Below are positions 55,002 through 64,000 of a stretch of 64,000 nucleotides of DNA, one piece after another. The DNA is taken from NCBI GenBank assembly GCA_964557125.1, contig CAZKYX010000001.1, positions 42,593 through 106,592 of the forward strand, in the 5' to 3' direction. Every line of letters starts with the position of its first letter. Within the stretch, counting starts at the first letter, position 1. The notes beneath the pieces were generated by a model that was given only the letters and a program-made list of their open reading frames with translations, was not told the DNA's origin and ran no database searches. This DNA is from CAZKYX01 sp964557125. GTDB lineage: Bacteria > Patescibacteriota > Microgenomatia > Levybacterales > GWA1-39-11. A program made the translations under genes and the position numbers.

Positions 55002-56294
55002 ATGTCGTCCAAAAATAATAGTACATCTTCAAATGGTATTTTTGCGGTTCTCAAGCAGCGAAATTATCTTATTTTTTCCCTCTCTGTAGTATTTACCCAA
55101 CTAGCCTTTAACATGATGAATGTTGTTCTCATCTTTGCAGTCTATGCGATAACATCATCAACGCTAGCAGTTTCAGTGCTTCTTCTCACATTTCTCCTGC
55201 CACAAATTTTCTTTAGTTTTTTGGGAGGAATAATTGCTGATGCTAAAAATAAACGAAAAATTCTTATAGTTGGAAATATTATTAGGGCAGTGTGCGTGTT
55301 GGGTCTATTTTTCTTTCACGGAAATTTGGGAATTATTTACCTTTTGGCTTTGATAATTGCCATAACGACACAATTTTACGTTCCTGCAGAAACACCAATG
55401 ATTCCATACCTTGTGAAGGAAAAATATTTACTAGCAGCAAATGCAATGTTTGGGGTTTGTCTATTTGGCTCTATTCTTATTGGGTATGTTTTGGCTGGCC
55501 CACTCTTAAATATTCTCGGGAATTCCGGAATATTTCTTTTTATCGGCTCGCTTTTTGCTATTGCTTGTGTTTGTGTAGCGCTTATGCCAAATGTGACACC
55601 TTCTATTCGAAAATTTAGAACAGAACCAACAATGCTTAAGAACATCGCGCATTTGTACAAGCTTGTTTGGGAAGAATTTGATCAGTGCATTGTTATGATA
55701 AAGGATAAGCCTCATGTTGCGGTTTCTTTGTTGTTTTTGGCATTGCCACAGGTTATCACTTACTTACTTGCAACCCTTGTACCTGATTTTGCAACCACAA
55801 CACTACACATTAAAACACAAAGCATATCACTTTTTCTTTTTGCACCGGCGGCATTTGGAACAATATTTGCAGCTGTTGTGATAGGGAGCCTATTAACAAA
55901 AGTTAGCAAAGATAAAATTATGAATTTTGGAATATTTCTTTCTGCATTCGCATTGTTTGCTTTAACCGTAATTGACAAGCAGCACGCTATAAGTCTTCTG
56001 CCATATACTGTTATTGTTGCTTTTCTAGCTGGAATTTCAAATTCACTTATTTTTGTTCCTTCCCAAACTGTTGTTCTCACGGAAGTTAAAGATGAGTTTC
56101 GTTCTAAAATATTTGGTCTTCTTTTCGCAGTGGTTGGTGTTATGGCTCTTGTGCCAATACTTCTTGCTGGCGTGTTTGCGGACGTAGTCGGTACCAAAAC
56201 GGTTCTTGTGACAATTGCTGCTTTATTATGTGTCCTTGGGATTGTTAAATTATCACTTCCCGTTGCTTTTAAAAGAGGTTCAAAGCAAGTATAA
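55002..56294 (+). CDS. Major facilitator superfamily transporter
   Basis: 430 aa with about twelve membrane helices. The loop after TM2, GGIIADAKNKRKILIVGN, is the MFS motif A form seen in drug exporters of the enterobactin/macrolide efflux type. Twelve nt after efp, so possibly co-transcribed. Substrate unknown. Confidence 0.87.
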   Translation: MSSKNNSTSSNGIFAVLKQRNYLIFSLSVVFTQLAFNMMNVVLIFAVYAITSSTLAVSVLLLTFLLPQIFFSFLGGIIADAKNKRKILIVGNIIRAVCVLGLFFFHGNLGIIYLLALIIAITTQFYVPAETPMIPYLVKEKYLLAANAMFGVCLFGSILIGYVLAGPLLNILGNSGIFLFIGSLFAIACVCVALMPNVTPSIRKFRTEPTMLKNIAHLYKLVWEEFDQCIVMIKDKPHVAVSLLFLALPQVITYLLATLVPDFATTTLHIKTQSISLFLFAPAAFGTIFAAVVIGSLLTKVSKDKIMNFGIFLSAFALFALTVIDKQHAISLLPYTVIVAFLAGISNSLIFVPSQTVVLTEVKDEFRSKIFGLLFAVVGVMALVPILLAGVFADVVGTKTVLVTIAALLCVLGIVKLSLPVAFKRGSKQV

Positions 56295-56302
56295 TAGAGC
56301 CA

Positions 56303-56962
56303 GTGATTTTTTTGTATTTTTTTATTTCCATTTTTATTAGCCTTTTTATTTTATACTCGACTGCGAGACATGATTTTGTATTGCTCCGACAGAATATTTC
56401 ACTTCGGCAAATGTTTGACAGTGCATTTATATTAATCCTTGTTGCCTTCTTTGTAGGAAGATTATTTTTTGCTCTTGATTCCGGACAGTACGACATTCTG
56501 CATCCCTTAAAATTCTTATACATTGCAAAGTACTGGGGTATTGTTCTCTCAATTTCTTATCTTGGAGGGTTCGCGAGTCTCTATTTTCTATTTCGTAAGA
56601 AAAAAAATATTTTTAGAATATTTGATATATATTTCATTTCTTTTTATCCATTATTAGTATTGGATATTATCTTAAAAGAGCAGGGTGGTCTATTGCTTCC
56701 TGTAAAAATTGGTTTTTTGACAATTGCTGCATTGTTGTTTGTTTGGTTTCTGCGGATACACAAGAATTTTTTAGTTAAAGATGGATTTCTTGCATTCTGT
56801 ATTTTATTTTTTTCTGCTTTTGTAACTGGAGTTTTTTCGATTGGAGCAAGCGGACTTTTTACATTTCCTCATATTTTTCTACAAATCATAAGTATTGCTA
56901 CTTGTATAGCCTCCCTTGTTTTTATGGTTGGAATCTCAAGAAATCTTATTAACAAGTCATGA
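56303..56962 (+). CDS. Polytopic membrane protein, weakly Lgt-like
   Basis: 219 aa with about seven membrane helices. The segment VGRLFFALDSGQYDIL, then WGIVLSISYLGGFASLYFLF, faintly recalls prolipoprotein diacylglyceryl transferase, but its conserved HGG and active-site residues are not clear. It overlaps the downstream RluA gene by 4 nt (ATGA). Confidence 0.5.
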   Translation: MIFLYFFISIFISLFILYSTARHDFVLLRQNISLRQMFDSAFILILVAFFVGRLFFALDSGQYDILHPLKFLYIAKYWGIVLSISYLGGFASLYFLFRKKKNIFRIFDIYFISFYPLLVLDIILKEQGGLLLPVKIGFLTIAALLFVWFLRIHKNFLVKDGFLAFCILFFSAFVTGVFSIGASGLFTFPHIFLQIISIATCIASLVFMVGISRNLINKS

Positions 56963-57681
56963 CAAGCGCGCCGACAATACTATTCAAAGACGATACTTTT
57001 CTTGTTATTACAAAACCCGCGGGAATGATTGTTAATAACGCAGACACTGCTCGCACTGAATACACTTTGCAGCAATGGATTGAGGACAATTATAAGCTAC
57101 CAAAAACTTCAGAAAGTGATTTTGCGAAACGAGGAGGTATCGTACACAGACTGGACAAGGATACGTCGGGAGCACTAGTAGTGGCTCTCACGGAGGAGGC
57201 ATTCGTTGGGTTACAGTCTCAATTCAAAGAGAAAACGGTTGAGAAAATTTATACAGCACTTTGCCATGGGAAAATAGTAGAAGAGGGCGAGATAAATGTG
57301 CCCATTGGTAGACTGCCTTGGAATAGGATGCGTTTTGGTGTTATTCCTCAGGGTCGAGAATCATTCACAAAATTTAAGGTCAGAAAATTTTTGACACTAG
57401 TAGATGGGAAGAGAAAAGAGCAGTTAAGTCTTGTTGATGTATTTCCGCAGACAGGAAGAACTCACCAGATCCGTGTTCATTTTCAGTATGTTGGACACCC
57501 ACTTTTCGGTGATGCTCTCTACGCTGGGAGAAAAAATATACAATTCGATAGACGGTTTTTGCAAAGGCATTTCCTTCACGCGTCAGTTCTTTCATTTAAT
57601 CACCCAACAAGCCACGAAAGAATTACTTGCAAGTCTCCGCTCACAAAAGAGTTGCAAATTTTTTTGGAAACACTTATTTAG
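56959..57681 (+). CDS. RluA family pseudouridine synthase
   Basis: 240 aa without an S4 domain. The catalytic motif IVHRLDKDTSGALVVA (near residue 57-72) contains the Asp nucleophile; TGRTHQIRVH and GHPLFGDALYAG are the later family motifs. It modifies uridines in rRNA or tRNA. Confidence 0.93.
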   Translation: MTSAPTILFKDDTFLVITKPAGMIVNNADTARTEYTLQQWIEDNYKLPKTSESDFAKRGGIVHRLDKDTSGALVVALTEEAFVGLQSQFKEKTVEKIYTALCHGKIVEEGEINVPIGRLPWNRMRFGVIPQGRESFTKFKVRKFLTLVDGKRKEQLSLVDVFPQTGRTHQIRVHFQYVGHPLFGDALYAGRKNIQFDRRFLQRHFLHASVLSFNHPTSHERITCKSPLTKELQIFLETLI

Positions 57682-57743
57682 TAATTTTTCAAGCTTCAAT
57701 TCTTGATTTTATTCCCTCACTAACATAAACTGATTTGAGACTA

Positions 57744-59447
57744 ATGCCTACTCATTTTGTAAACGAGTTAATACTCATCATCATAGCTGCCTTTATAGGT
57801 GGATTTGTTGCGCGAACCATAAAACTTCCACCTGTCGTAGGATACTTGTTGAGTGGGGTGGCATTTGGAATTTTAGGGAAAAATTTTATTACTTCATTTG
57901 ATTCACTTTTTGCGCTTTCTGAGATTGGTGTGTCTTTGCTACTTTTTACACTAGGATTTGAAATATCCCTCGACAACATTAAGAAAATTAATAAAAAAAT
58001 TCTACTTGCGGGTTTTTTACAGGTAATAATCACAGCAATAATTCTTATTCCAGTATTGATGCTTTTTCAGTTTGGTTGGCAAACCTCAATTTTGTTTTCA
58101 ATGTTGTTTTCTTTTTCTTCAACCGCAGTTGTCGTAAAGATTTTAGAGGAGAAGGGAATGTTGAGTAACTTTCCCGGCAATAATGTTTTTATATTTCTTC
58201 TCATTCAAGACCTATTTATTGTTCCAATTCTTTTCTTAATGCCATTTCTCTTTAAGAGTGGGTTTTCTTTTCCTACAGATGTTATAAACTTTCTTGTTAC
58301 GGCATTAAAGCCCCTTGGCATTTTTGTCTTAATCTATCTCCTAAGCAAAATTTTTCTTTCGAAAATGCTTAATGTTTTGTTCCGTTATCCTTCCCAAGAG
58401 CTTACAATTCTCGCAACAATCTTTACAGCCGTTTGTGCTATAGGTTTTTTGACAGCAGCTGGTCTTCCTCCTTCAATTGCTGCTTTTTTTGCAGGGGTAC
58501 TTATATCTGAGGAGGGAAAGAATTTGGCGCCACTGGCAGCAATTCGTCCACTTAGAGACATATTGCTTGTTATATTTTTTGTCTTGATTGGAATGTTGGT
58601 AAATGTGGAGTATGCCATTACTCATTTGCCTTTTATTTTTATTGCGTGTGGACTAGTACTTCTTGTGAAGTTTTTTGTACAGTTTTTCATATTGCGGTGG
58701 TTTAAATTTTTGCCTTCTTCCAATTTTTTCATATCTTCCCATATGGCAAATATAGGTGAGTTTGCAGCAGTATTAGGACAAATTGCATTTGCAAAGAAGT
58801 TCATAACTGCGCAATCATATGAGAGTTTGCTTTCGATGTTTGTGATTTCCTTGATTGCAATTCCATTTTGGATTCGTTTTGTAAAAGCTGTTTTTAATAA
58901 GTATAAAAACTCTTCTTGGGTAAAAAAGCTTGCAGGAGAGTCTCATTATTTCTCAAGGCAAGCGTATGAGGAAATATCCAATCACATTGTCATTTGTGGT
59001 CATGGTAGGGTGGGTAAAGAAGTACGAAACCTTCTTGAAGTAGCAGATATTCCGTATGTCGTAATTGATTTTAATAGAAAAGCAATCGATGAGCTAACCA
59101 AAAATAGTAAATTTGCCTTGTATGGTGATCCTACAGATAATGAAGTCTTGCGGTCTGGCGGTATAGAGCGGGCAAAAATACTTGTTGTTGCTGTACCTGA
59201 TAGTTTTTCTCAAAAAATGATTATTAAGAATGCGTTAAGTCTAAATCCAAAACTCATAGTTCTTTGCAGATCACATGTTGAGGAGGACAAGTATGAATTG
59301 GTTAATTTAGGAGTGAATGCGATTGTTATCCCTGAATTTGAAGCAGGTCTTAGAATTGGAAGACAGGTGTTGGAGTTGTTAGAGTTTACAGACAAAGATA
59401 CGAACGATATGATTAGAAAAATACGGAAATTCCACTTGGTTCAGTAG
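57744..59447 (+). CDS. Kef-type (CPA2) cation/proton antiporter with RCK domain
   Basis: 567 aa from ATG 57744 (MPTHFVNEL); a TTG three codons upstream is less likely. About twelve or thirteen membrane helices (LPPVVGYLLSGVAFG near the start) are followed by a TrkA-N/RCK domain (HIVICGHGRVGKEVRNLL, near 415). Such proteins exchange K or Na for protons under nucleotide control. Confidence 0.92.
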   Translation: MPTHFVNELILIIIAAFIGGFVARTIKLPPVVGYLLSGVAFGILGKNFITSFDSLFALSEIGVSLLLFTLGFEISLDNIKKINKKILLAGFLQVIITAIILIPVLMLFQFGWQTSILFSMLFSFSSTAVVVKILEEKGMLSNFPGNNVFIFLLIQDLFIVPILFLMPFLFKSGFSFPTDVINFLVTALKPLGIFVLIYLLSKIFLSKMLNVLFRYPSQELTILATIFTAVCAIGFLTAAGLPPSIAAFFAGVLISEEGKNLAPLAAIRPLRDILLVIFFVLIGMLVNVEYAITHLPFIFIACGLVLLVKFFVQFFILRWFKFLPSSNFFISSHMANIGEFAAVLGQIAFAKKFITAQSYESLLSMFVISLIAIPFWIRFVKAVFNKYKNSSWVKKLAGESHYFSRQAYEEISNHIVICGHGRVGKEVRNLLEVADIPYVVIDFNRKAIDELTKNSKFALYGDPTDNEVLRSGGIERAKILVVAVPDSFSQKMIIKNALSLNPKLIVLCRSHVEEDKYELVNLGVNAIVIPEFEAGLRIGRQVLELLEFTDKDTNDMIRKIRKFHLVQ

Positions 59448-59455
59448 GCGTGCTC

Positions 59456-60283
59456 ATGGAAAAAGAATCCTCAAATTTAAAATATATTCAATTTTTATTA
59501 GTGGGAGTAACACTTGTTATAGTAGTGTCATTGTCTGCGAGAATTCTATTGAGTGTCAAAAACAGTCATTTCAAAGCTAATAGTTACAATATAATTCTTT
59601 CCTGCAAAGAGACATATATTGTAGGGGTAGATAAGAAGAATAAGCGAAGTTCAGTGGTTTCGGTCGGAAATTTGAAGGAAAAACTTAGAGGTAAAGGAAA
59701 TCTTGAGGTGAGTGTACTTGTGCACGTTCCGATAACTGGGCAACTTGTGTATAGGAATACCGACGACTGCCCGCTAATAAATCAGGACTACTTTACCTAT
59801 AAAAACCTTTATTATCTTTTAACTAACAATAAGATTGCCTATAAGAACATTAATAGATACGATGTATTTAAACTTTTCTCCATTGCAAAGAATGTACATA
59901 AAGACAACAGTACTTTCAGAATTCTCAAACTGGATTCAGAGGAGTTGGATAGTCAGTTGGTGTCTTTGTACGGCGACGAGGTGATACATAACGGAGCTGT
60001 TACCATTCAGATAGTAAATGCAACGAGCATAGACGGATTGGGAAGCAGGATTGGTACGTTTCTTACAAATGGAGGGTACAACGTAATTGGTTTGAAATCA
60101 GATAGCCCTGATTCTCAAAAGACTAAAACATCTAAAATTGTTGTAAGTGATTCGTTAGAGAAGAAATATATACAAACCCTTCAAGAAGTAATGGGTTTTC
60201 CCGTTGTATATAATAACTCAGACGCACTTTCTGACATTACTATCTATGTTGGTGCTGATACGCAGTCAAAATTTAGCGAATAA
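59456..60283 (+). CDS. Membrane-anchored LytR_C domain protein
   Basis: 275 aa from ATG 59456: one membrane helix (about 12-34), an unknown middle, and a C-terminal LytR_C-like domain (about 178-272: AVTIQIVNATSIDGLGSRIG...GYNVIGLKSD...TSKIVVSD). There is no LCP catalytic domain. It follows the antiporter gene by 8 nt. Confidence 0.75.
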   Translation: MEKESSNLKYIQFLLVGVTLVIVVSLSARILLSVKNSHFKANSYNIILSCKETYIVGVDKKNKRSSVVSVGNLKEKLRGKGNLEVSVLVHVPITGQLVYRNTDDCPLINQDYFTYKNLYYLLTNNKIAYKNINRYDVFKLFSIAKNVHKDNSTFRILKLDSEELDSQLVSLYGDEVIHNGAVTIQIVNATSIDGLGSRIGTFLTNGGYNVIGLKSDSPDSQKTKTSKIVVSDSLEKKYIQTLQEVMGFPVVYNNSDALSDITIYVGADTQSKFSE

Positions 60284-60284
60284 T

Positions 60285-60437
60285 ATGTTACTTTTTATAT
60301 CATCAGTAGTTTTACTTATTATTTCATTCTTATGCTCGCTGTATTCTTTAAAAAAAGAGCTAGCAAAACCAAAAAAAGAGCACGTGATATATGAAGGGGA
60401 GCGGCACGAGAGAGTTCTGTTTGAAAAAAGAGACTAG
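60285..60437 (+). CDS. Small membrane protein, 50 aa
   Basis: ATG 60285 follows the preceding TAA by one base. One membrane helix (LLFISSVVLLIISFLCSLY) and a charged cytosolic tail. The longer frame upstream overlaps the LytR_C gene and is not used. Function unknown. Confidence 0.55.
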   Translation: MLLFISSVVLLIISFLCSLYSLKKELAKPKKEHVIYEGERHERVLFEKRD

Positions 60438-61051
60438 GTAAACGAGGGTTGGTTAACGAATTTTTTACTTCTTTTTACTTCCTTAATAAAAACCGTAACG
60501 TTCTTATCATCAACACTCTTGATACATGCTTGGTATTCATTGCCACCTTGAATGAATGCTACAAGACGAATTCCAAGACTATCTGGAAGCATCCCAATAA
60601 AAAGTTTATCGATGGTCTGAACAAAGATTCTGGAGCGTTTTACGATAAGAATTACTTCATCGCCATGCTGCAAAATTAATAGAGTTTTTTTGTCAGCTAA
60701 ATTGGTAAGTTCTACAGTTTTTGTTTTTCCTGCCTCTTGGATGAATACATTGTCCATGTGATTTGTTTGAATTTGATGATTTCCGGAGTTGCCTTTTTGG
60801 GATGCGAGAGATGTAAGTTTTTTCATATTTTTTGTGGCAATTGGGTTGGTGGGGTCAAGTGACAAGACTTCAGAATAAGTATTTTTTGCCTCTTTATATT
60901 GGCCCATTTTAAGGTAGGAGTAGGCTAGTCTATTCAAGGAATCAAGTTCTCTAGGGTTTTCATCAAGAATTTGTTTGTTAATTTCAGCAGCCTCTTTCCA
61001 CTTATTTTCTAGGGCACATTGGATTGCTAAGTCTTTTAGGGGGGTAGTCAT
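60434..61051 (-). CDS. TPR repeat protein, 205 aa
   Basis: From ATG 61051 (MTTPLKDL). Two TPR units (about 8-72; WKEAAEINKQILDENPRELD, then YKEAKNTYSEVLSLDPTNP) lead into a C-terminal beta-rich domain of unknown type (about 110-205). Soluble; likely a protein-binding adaptor. Converges on the small membrane protein with a 4-bp overlap. Confidence 0.65.
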   Translation of the reverse strand: MTTPLKDLAIQCALENKWKEAAEINKQILDENPRELDSLNRLAYSYLKMGQYKEAKNTYSEVLSLDPTNPIATKNMKKLTSLASQKGNSGNHQIQTNHMDNVFIQEAGKTKTVELTNLADKKTLLILQHGDEVILIVKRSRIFVQTIDKLFIGMLPDSLGIRLVAFIQGGNEYQACIKSVDDKNVTVFIKEVKRSKKFVNQPSFT

Positions 61052-61125
61052 TTTTATGATTACGAATGCCAAATATTGTATGTAAATTTGTTGGAAATGT
61101 CAAGACGAAAGAGTTATAATAGCTA

Positions 61126-61182
61126 GCATGGTTGAATGGTTTTCTTTGCAGTCAGCTATATAACCATTTAACTATTTTTACT
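61126..61182 (+). promoter_or_regulatory. yebC leader with hairpin
   Basis: GGTTGAATGGTT (near 61131-61145) can pair with AACCATTTAACTA (near 61163-61175), giving a stem of about 11 bp just upstream of the yebC start. TATAAT lies near 61117. The role is unknown. Confidence 0.45.
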
Positions 61183-61914
61183 ATGTCTGGACATTCCAAG
61201 TGGGCAACAATTAAAAGAGCAAAGGGCGTAAATGATGCCAAGCGGGGTCAACTTTTTACAAAGTTGGCAAATGCTATTACAATTTCTGTCAAACAGGGTG
61301 GAGGGGTGACTGATATAGAGATGAATCCAAGTCTTCGAATTGCTGTCGATAAGGCAAAGGGTGCCAATATGCCTCGCGAAAATATTGACAGGGCGATTCA
61401 AAGAGCAGCTGGGCTAGGTCAAGGGGTTGAATTTACAGAAGCGCTCTATGAAGGGTTTGCTCCCGGTGGAGTTGGAATGCTGATTGAAGCGGTAACAGAC
61501 AAGAAGCAAAGAACAGTTGCTGAAGTTAAAAATCTCATTGAAAAGAGCGGTGGCTCTTTAGGTAGTCAAGGTTCCGTAAGTTATCAATTCCAAAAAGCTG
61601 GCGAGATAATTGTTAAAGCAGACGGGAAGAGCAGTGATGAGATATTATCAGTAGCTCTTGATAGCGGAGTTGAGGATTTGGAAGATGCTGGAGAAGTGGT
61701 TTTTCTATATACAAGTGCGACCTCATTGATGCAGGTCAAAGAAGCTCTTGAAAAAGCGGGACTCATCGTTGAAGAAGCAGGACTCATTTATAAACCAATG
61801 AATAGACTTCAGGTTGATTCGGTGGTTGAGGAGAAGGTGATGGCCATCGTTGAGAAGCTTGAAGATTTAGATGACGTACAAAAAGTGTACACCAACATGG
61901 AGCACGTTGAATAG
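61183..61914 (+). CDS. yebC: YebC/PmpR family protein (TACO1-like)
   Basis: 243 aa. The start MSGHSKWATIKRAKGVNDAK fixes the N-terminus; the frame extends upstream through the leader hairpin but that part is not conserved. NMPRENIDRAIQRA, YEGFAPGGVGMLIE and the GSLGSQGSVSYQF segment are family hallmarks. Members bind DNA or, as TACO1 and YebC, help ribosomes at difficult stretches. ruvC follows, as in many bacteria. Confidence 0.95.
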   Translation: MSGHSKWATIKRAKGVNDAKRGQLFTKLANAITISVKQGGGVTDIEMNPSLRIAVDKAKGANMPRENIDRAIQRAAGLGQGVEFTEALYEGFAPGGVGMLIEAVTDKKQRTVAEVKNLIEKSGGSLGSQGSVSYQFQKAGEIIVKADGKSSDEILSVALDSGVEDLEDAGEVVFLYTSATSLMQVKEALEKAGLIVEEAGLIYKPMNRLQVDSVVEEKVMAIVEKLEDLDDVQKVYTNMEHVE

Positions 61915-61971
61915 GTTGTAGGTTGCAGGAATAAAAAACTCGCAAAAAATCTAACCATAAACCTGAATAAT

Positions 61972-62463
61972 ATGAAATTACTTGGCATTGACCCTGGTAC
62001 TGGAAGAACAGGATGGGGTGTGATAATTAAAGAAAACGACACTGAGCCACTCTATGTTGCTCATGGGTGTATCGTAACAAGCCAAGATGACGCACCTGCG
62101 CAAAGACTGCTTGTACTTCATAAAGAGCTTACAAAACTTATAGAAAGCTTTGCTCCTGATTGTCTTATAGTTGAGAATATCTTTTTTGGGCGTAACGCAA
62201 AAACTGCAATAGGAGTGAGCCAAGCAAGGGGGGTTATTATGCTCTCGGCTGCACAGTTTAAACTTCCCCTACATGAATATACCAGTATGACAGTTAAAAA
62301 AAGTTTGTTGGGTAGTGGTAAAGCCGACAAGAAAGAAATACAGGTGGCAGTGAGAGCACGGCTGAATGGAAGTACTGAAAAGATGGCATTTGACGGAAAG
62401 GACAAAGATTTTGATGATAGCGCTGACGCATTGGCAATCGCTATTCATCATGCAACAAAGTAG
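61972..62463 (+). CDS. ruvC: Holliday junction resolvase RuvC
   Basis: 163 aa. Acidic residues of the active site are visible in LGIDPGTGRTGWG, CLIVENIFFG and DFDDSADALAIAIHH. It cuts Holliday junctions together with RuvAB, which are not in the window. A short GTTGTAG/GTTGCAG repeat precedes it (61917-61930). Confidence 0.95.
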   Translation: MKLLGIDPGTGRTGWGVIIKENDTEPLYVAHGCIVTSQDDAPAQRLLVLHKELTKLIESFAPDCLIVENIFFGRNAKTAIGVSQARGVIMLSAAQFKLPLHEYTSMTVKKSLLGSGKADKKEIQVAVRARLNGSTEKMAFDGKDKDFDDSADALAIAIHHATK

Positions 62464-62466
62464 CGT

Positions 62467-63261
62467 ATGAGAATTTCAAACTTCCTCTTTTTAAATAAAC
62501 GCCAGAAGTTTGTCTTGACAGTATTACTATTATCAGGCGGAGTATTTATATCTGAGTATTTTATTGGCACTAAGCTTTTTTTGGCAGCTGCAATACTGGC
62601 AACTCTTACCGATGTCGCTCTCATTCTCATCCTTCGAAAAGATATAAAGGGAAACTATTTTTATCCGACACTTATTTTACCTTTCTTTTATACGCTTGCA
62701 TTCCCTTTCTTTTATACTCTCGTGCCAACGAGGCTTATTTCAAGGCTTCTGATAACCGTACTCTATGCGTTTGGGCTGTATTCGTTGTTTTTGACCCAGA
62801 ATATATTTACGGTCTCGGGAATACGAACCATTAACCTACTTAGGAGTGCGCGCATTGTTAGTTTTGTAATAACACTTCTTGTATTTTACTTTCTTGTTAA
62901 TTTCATATTTTCAATACGTCTTCCTGTATATGTAACGCCGCTTGCCATTATGCCGATAGCTTTTTTGATGAATATTCAGTCGTTGTGGTCGTATAGTCTT
63001 GAAAGAAGGCAAGTAGGGGAGATTCTTATTTTCTCTTCGCTTATTTCAGTCGCAATTGCAGAACTTGCGTACATCCTTATCATCTGGCCTGTTACGCCAT
63101 CTATTTATTCGTTGTTCTTAACAGGGATATTTTATATGTATTCAGGTCTATCACATGCTTGGCTTGAAAGAAGGCTCTTTAAGGGCATATTGTGGGAGTA
63201 TGTGTGGGTAGGATTTATCTCCGTCCTATTCCTAATTATCTTTTCAAAGTGGGGCGCATAG
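62467..63261 (+). CDS. Polytopic membrane protein, 264 aa
   Basis: About eight membrane helices and very little soluble sequence. A short internal duplication (LPFFYTLA then FPFFYTLV) lies near residues 74-91. Starts 3 nt after ruvC, so probably co-transcribed. No family recognised. Confidence 0.6.
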   Translation: MRISNFLFLNKRQKFVLTVLLLSGGVFISEYFIGTKLFLAAAILATLTDVALILILRKDIKGNYFYPTLILPFFYTLAFPFFYTLVPTRLISRLLITVLYAFGLYSLFLTQNIFTVSGIRTINLLRSARIVSFVITLLVFYFLVNFIFSIRLPVYVTPLAIMPIAFLMNIQSLWSYSLERRQVGEILIFSSLISVAIAELAYILIIWPVTPSIYSLFLTGIFYMYSGLSHAWLERRLFKGILWEYVWVGFISVLFLIIFSKWGA

Positions 63262-64000
63262 CCGCCGGAGGCGGCAAAGAGCTAATAGCTAGATAGCTAA
63301 GAATGAATTATGAGGTATCAATTATGAATAAGAAAAAAGATGAATTTGAGGCTATTTGAAGCTAATTTAAGCGTAGTAGAGGGGTTAGATTGCTTCGGCA
63401 AGCTCGCAATGACGGTTTATGAGTAGATTACAACTATTTCTGAATACAAACTACCACCTACTGAATACTAAATACCAAAACACAAAGTGGAGGGGTGGGA
63501 GTGGAATAGTGGGCTCAAATGATATAGTTTGTTATAGAAAATAGAGTATCCCATAATAATGATTTAATAATTATTTAATGGCCTATAATTATATACCAGT
63601 ATCCCATAATTGTGGATAACTTTACATTTATGCGACATATTTCACAGAGTTAGTGCTTCATGTTTCACGGGTCTGAGGCTAATCAATATTGTTTGAGGCC
63701 CTCTCAGAGTAGGAGAATCGAAAAAAAACCGAACAATTAGCCCCATTTTGAGGCTAATTTAGCACTTTTAGCTCGTCATTGCGGGCTAAACTGCACATCA
63801 TAGGAATGAGAGTATTGGCGTTCTGCCCGAAGTAGCGTTAATTTGAAGCAAAAGCTATACATAAATTCTCAGGAATATTTGCCAATATATGCAATTGAAG
63901 GGATGCGTTTTACTCTCTTGAGGGAGGCTCAGAGTTGGGCTGTCTATTATGTCGCACAATAATACTTTTACGACATAGCCCCAGTTTATAGCCTCAAGAG
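63262..64000. other. Repeat-rich noncoding region with a DnaA box
   Basis: 739 bp with no gene seen on either strand. Contents in order: hairpin GCCGCC-GGA-GGCGGC; palindromic-element fragment (63387-63414); heptamers CTGAATA, CAAACTA, CCACCTA, CTGAATA, CTAAATA, CCAAAAC (63440-63481); a very AT-rich stretch; a perfect DnaA box on the minus strand; several copies of a GAGGCTAA-type motif (63672, 63750 and others); another palindromic-element fragment CGTCATTGCGGGC (63774); and a TATGTCG...CGACATA dyad (63949-63977). Confidence 0.6.
63545..63619. promoter_or_regulatory. Direct repeats AGTATCCCATAAT and perfect DnaA box
   Basis: AGTATCCCATAAT occurs at 63545-63557 and 63598-63610, separated by AT-only-rich DNA. 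The second copy runs into TTGTGGATAAC, whose complement contains TTATCCACA, the consensus DnaA box (63611-63619). Confidence 0.55.

Overview
The window is AT-rich bacterial chromosome (roughly 38-40% GC by eye), standard code 11 with ATG, GTG and a few TTG starts. It reads like a member of the Candidate Phyla Radiation (Patescibacteria): short genes, very many unrecognised small proteins, a compact RF1 with a shortened N-terminus, a ProRS without its editing insert, an rpsF-ssb-rpsR cluster with no rplI behind it, and patchy metabolism. I cannot fix the subgroup from sequence alone. Two runs of 100 N mark scaffold joins (21251-21350 and 46089-46188).

Layout. 1-4.05 kb: a row of unrecognised small genes, one of them cut by the left edge, plus an M50-like membrane protein. 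4-9.6 kb: ABC-F ATPase, GH63-like glycosidase, triple zinc ribbon, LUD protein with a divergent HxlR regulator, and a CDF cation transporter. 9.6-14.9 kb: a CYTH-kinase-CYTH fusion, an ADP-ribosylglycohydrolase, a membrane-anchored copper nitrite reductase homologue, and two membrane proteins. 15-21.2 kb: AI-2E-type permease, unknowns, a lytic transglycosylase, a DUF3179 protein and ychF. 21.6-26.5 kb: purF, HIT, rpsU, ybeY, dnaX. 26.7-28.3 kb: a leftward cassette of tiny zinc-ribbon genes with strong Shine-Dalgarno sites. 28.6-36.9 kb: Nudix, ybaB, prs, unknown charged proteins, proS, a DHH-like protein, prfA, rpmE. 37-44.6 kb: DMT transporter, GIY-YIG, hisS, htrA, rpsF-ssb-rpsR, ctpA. 44.7-53.4 kb: cysS, dnaB, tRNA-Ala, a PlsC-like acyltransferase, a cobalamin-binding protein, tRNA-Leu and a disrupted tRNA-Leu copy, a second GIY-YIG. 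53.4-63.3 kb: NIF3-like, efp, MFS, RluA-type synthase, Kef-type antiporter, LytR_C protein, TPR protein, yebC, ruvC. 63.3-64 kb: repeat-rich noncoding DNA with one perfect DnaA box.

The recognisable genes are mainly information processing: translation (rpsU, rpsF, rpsR, rpmE, efp, prfA, proS, hisS, cysS), replication and repair (dnaX, dnaB, ssb, ruvC), ribosome maturation (ybeY, RluA, ychF), and PRPP supply and use (prs, purF). Around them are envelope and export proteins (htrA, ctpA, transglycosylase, transporters).

The most unusual aspect is repeat biology. Almost every AT-rich spacer is built from degenerate tandem heptanucleotides, in many sequence families that share only the 7-bp period. 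The same heptamer families sit in frame inside dnaX (three places) and in the signal peptide of a secreted protein. Separate palindromic elements lie in frame inside ychF and inside a duplicated tRNA-Leu gene. A second pattern is that many genes have a -10 box only 6-7 nt before the start codon, implying leaderless mRNAs, while the zinc-ribbon cassette and the gene at 50008 use strong Shine-Dalgarno sites and look imported.
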